The translations under genes and the position numbers were made by a program. From Phycisphaerae bacterium (lineage in GTDB: Bacteria > Planctomycetota > Phycisphaerae > SM23-33), in the NCBI GenBank assembly GCA_030610965.1, contig JAUWQU010000248.1, positions 1 through 6,235 of the forward strand: a stretch of DNA of 6,235 bases, in the 5' to 3' direction. Positions 4,279-6,235 of the stretch are shown here, one piece after another (the stretch's first letter is position 1; the number at the start of each line of letters is the position of its first letter). Below the pieces are notes generated by a model. The model did not search any database, had not been told where the DNA came from, and saw only the letters and a list, made by a program, of their open reading frames with translations.

Positions 4279-6235
4279 TTATTTCCGGGAGGCTTCCTTC
4301 TGCTTTCGGCGGAACTCGATGATCTCGTCGGCGATCTTCTTCGGCACCCTGCTGTATCGGGCCATCTCCATCGTGAATGTGGCCATGCCCTTGGTGAGGC
4401 TGCGGATGATCGTCGCGTAGCCGAACATGTTGGCAAGCGGCACCTCGGCCCTCACCACGCAGTAGTTCTCGCGGTTCTCTGTGGCGAGGATCATTCCGCG
4501 CCGGCTGTTGAGGTCGCCCACGACGGGCCCCTGGTACTCCCTGGGCGTCTCGACCTCGACGCCCATGATCGGCTCGAGCAGGCACGGCTTGGACGCCCGG
4601 AAGGCCTGGCGGAACGCCTCCATCGCCGCGATCCTGAAGGCCATCTCGCTGGAGTCGACCGTGTGGTACGTGCCGTCGTCGAGGCACATCTTGCACTTGA
4701 CGATCTCGTAGCCGGCCAGAGGGCCTTGCTTGAGGGCCTCGACGAAGCCCTTGCCGACAGCCGGGATGTACTCGCGGGGAATCCGCCCGCCCTTTACGTT
4801 GTCCTCGAACTCGTACGGCGCGCCGGCGTCGTCCGGCAGCGGCACGAGCCTGCCGACCACGTGTGCGTACTGGCCGGACCCGCCGGTCTGCTTCTTGTGG
4901 CGGTAGTTGAACTTCGACTCGATCGTCGGCGCCTCGCGGTAGCTGACGTTCGGAGCGCCGACCGTGATGTCGGCCTTGTACTCGCGGCGCATCCGCTCGA
5001 CGTAGACGTCCAGGTGCAGCTCGCCCATGCCGGCGATGAGGGTCTCGCCGGTCTCGGGGTCGCTCGATACGCGGAAGGTCGGGTCTTCCTTCATGAACCG
5101 GTTGAGGGCCTTGGCCATGCGGTCCTGGTCGGCGCTGCCGGCCGGGGTGAGCGAAAGGCTGATCACCGGGTTGGCCACGAAAATACTCTCGAGCGAGTAG
5201 TTCACTCCCTCGCCGCAAAGCGTGTCGCCGCTGGCGCAGTCCACGCCAACCATCGCCACGATGTCGCCCGGGCAGGCCTCGTCGACGTCCTCGCGGTCGT
5301 CGGCGTGCATGCGGACGATCCGGCCCACGCGGAGAGGCTTGTTGGTCCGGGCGTTGCGGTAGACGCCACCTCTCGCGATCCGGCCCTGGTAAACGCGGGC
5401 GTAGCTGAGCTGGCCGAAGCTCTCGTCGATGATCTTGAATACCATCGCCACGGTCGCCGCCTGCGGGTCGCAGTTCAGCGGGACCTCGGCGCCCTCGTTG
5501 TCGTGATCGCGAGCGAAGGCCGTGCGGTCCAGAGGGCTTGGCAGGTAGTCGCAAATCGCGTCCATCAGCGGCTGGACGCCCTTGTTCTTGAAGGCCGAGC
5601 CCATCATCATCGGCACGATGTCGCGGTTGATCGTCGCAAGGGAGATCGTCTCGCGGATCATCTCCTCGGAGATCGGCTTGTCCTCGAGCAGCAACTCCAT
5701 CAGCTCGTCGTTGTACATGCTGATGGCCTCGAGCATCTCGGCGCGGGCCTGCTGGGCGGGCTTGACGTATTCGGCCGGGATCTCGCCGCGTACGACGTCC
5801 TCGCCCCTGTCGCCGGCGAAGCTGTGCATCTGCATCGTAACCAGGTCGATAACGCCGGTGAAATCCTCGCCGGCGCCTATGTTGAGCTGGATCGGCACGA
5901 CGTTCAGCGAGAGCTTCTCGATCATGTCGCGACGGACCCGCTGCGGGTCGGCCCCGGTGCGGTCCATCTTGTTGATGAAGGCGATTCGCGGCACGCGGTA
6001 GCGCTTCATCTGGCGGTCGACGGTGACCGACTGGCTCTGCACGCCACCGACGGCGCAGAGGACCATGATCGCCCCGTCAAGCACGCGGAGCGACCGCTCG
6101 ACCTCGACGGTGAAATCGACGTGGCCAGGCGTGTCGATGAGGTTGAAGACGCAGCTCTTCCACTCGACCTGCGTGGCGGCGCAGGTGATGGTGATGCCGC
6201 GCTCGCGCTCGAGGTCCATGAAATCCATCGTCGCG
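4279..6235 (-). CDS. fusA: Elongation factor G, spdEFG1/mitochondrial-EFG1-like; 5' end beyond the window
   Basis: About 650 C-terminal residues of a translational GTPase are present, numbered here from the Met codon at 6228; the frame stays open to the window edge. The P-loop and the true start are missing because the gene runs out of the window, so this Met is internal. Visible GTPase motifs are RGITI (10-14), DTPGH (32-36), NKMD (86-89) and GSA (210-212). Domain II spans about 255-345, III 349-425, IV 426-545 and V 548-640. Both domain IV tip loops are intact: KKQTGGSGQY at 445-454, and GTYHTVDSSE at 519-528 with H522 at the place of the translocation His. EF-G drives tRNA-mRNA translocation on the ribosome. 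DRQMKRYRVP and DCASGDT match the mitochondrial EFG1 type from memory of that sequence, where usual bacterial EF-G has a W-R-Q-A-type motif and a T-T-T-G-D-T-type motif. I therefore infer the spdEFG1 subfamily. Such organisms often carry a second EF-G specialised for ribosome recycling, which is not in this window. Confidence 0.96.
   Translation of the reverse strand, partial: ATMDFMDLERERGITITCAATQVEWKSCVFNLIDTPGHVDFTVEVERSLRVLDGAIMVLCAVGGVQSQSVTVDRQMKRYRVPRIAFINKMDRTGADPQRVRRDMIEKLSLNVVPIQLNIGAGEDFTGVIDLVTMQMHSFAGDRGEDVVRGEIPAEYVKPAQQARAEMLEAISMYNDELMELLLEDKPISEEMIRETISLATINRDIVPMMMGSAFKNKGVQPLMDAICDYLPSPLDRTAFARDHDNEGAEVPLNCDPQAATVAMVFKIIDESFGQLSYARVYQGRIARGGVYRNARTNKPLRVGRIVRMHADDREDVDEACPGDIVAMVGVDCASGDTLCGEGVNYSLESIFVANPVISLSLTPAGSADQDRMAKALNRFMKEDPTFRVSSDPETGETLIAGMGELHLDVYVERMRREYKADITVGAPNVSYREAPTIESKFNYRHKKQTGGSGQYAHVVGRLVPLPDDAGAPYEFEDNVKGGRIPREYIPAVGKGFVEALKQGPLAGYEIVKCKMCLDDGTYHTVDSSEMAFRIAAMEAFRQAFRASKPCLLEPIMGVEVETPREYQGPVVGDLNSRRGMILATENRENYCVVRAEVPLANMFGYATIIRSLTKGMATFTMEMARYSRVPKKIADEIIEFRRKQKEASRK

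Noticed and set aside
4061..5554. Reverse ORF of 497 codons overlapping EF-G in another frame
   Set aside because: Its product is Arg/Gly/Pro-rich, as expected when a high-GC gene is read out of frame; EF-G is unmistakable in the correct frame.

Overview
The window looks like a chromosomal segment of a GC-rich bacterium, most likely a planctomycete (Planctomycetota), although the spirochaete or deltaproteobacterial/myxobacterial lines are not excluded. The best clue is the elongation factor G at the right end. Its GTPase and domain II sequence follows the mitochondrial-EFG1/spdEFG1 type, a subfamily described from spirochaetes, planctomycetes and deltaproteobacteria, rather than the ordinary bacterial EF-G I type. 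No rRNA, tRNA, CRISPR array, transposase or phage gene was seen.

Layout, left to right. (1) 1-120 holds a nested direct repeat made of the heptamer GCCTGAA/GCCTGTA, interrupted by a 15-nt pyrimidine-rich spacer. (2) 162-533 (+) encodes a small four-helix-bundle protein of the 23S rRNA intervening-sequence (S23/IVP) family. Its GC content is lower and its codon use different from the neighbours. (3) 561-616 is a second array of the same heptamer, so the small gene is bracketed by related repeats in the same orientation. (4) 612-2024 (-) encodes a membrane-anchored GAF plus HD-GYP protein, a probable cyclic-di-GMP phosphodiesterase, whose stop codon lies inside the edge of the second array. (5) 2025-2338 is a divergent intergenic region. 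(6) 2339-4270 (+) encodes a secreted protein with a transglutaminase-like (papain-fold) core and a C-terminal helical-repeat tail. (7) 4279-6235 (-) is the C-terminal ~650 residues of EF-G; its 5' end lies beyond the window. The last two genes meet tail to tail with 8 bp between stop codons.

The genes do not form one operon. The HD-GYP gene and the secreted transglutaminase-like gene are divergent and could share a control region, but nothing in the sequence ties their functions together. The part that best fits 'something unusual' is 1-616: a freestanding IVP-family gene carried between two heptamer arrays, with no 23S rRNA around it, resembling a repeat-bounded cassette. The mobility idea is inference. 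The arrays, the bracketing and the atypical codon use are visible in the sequence.
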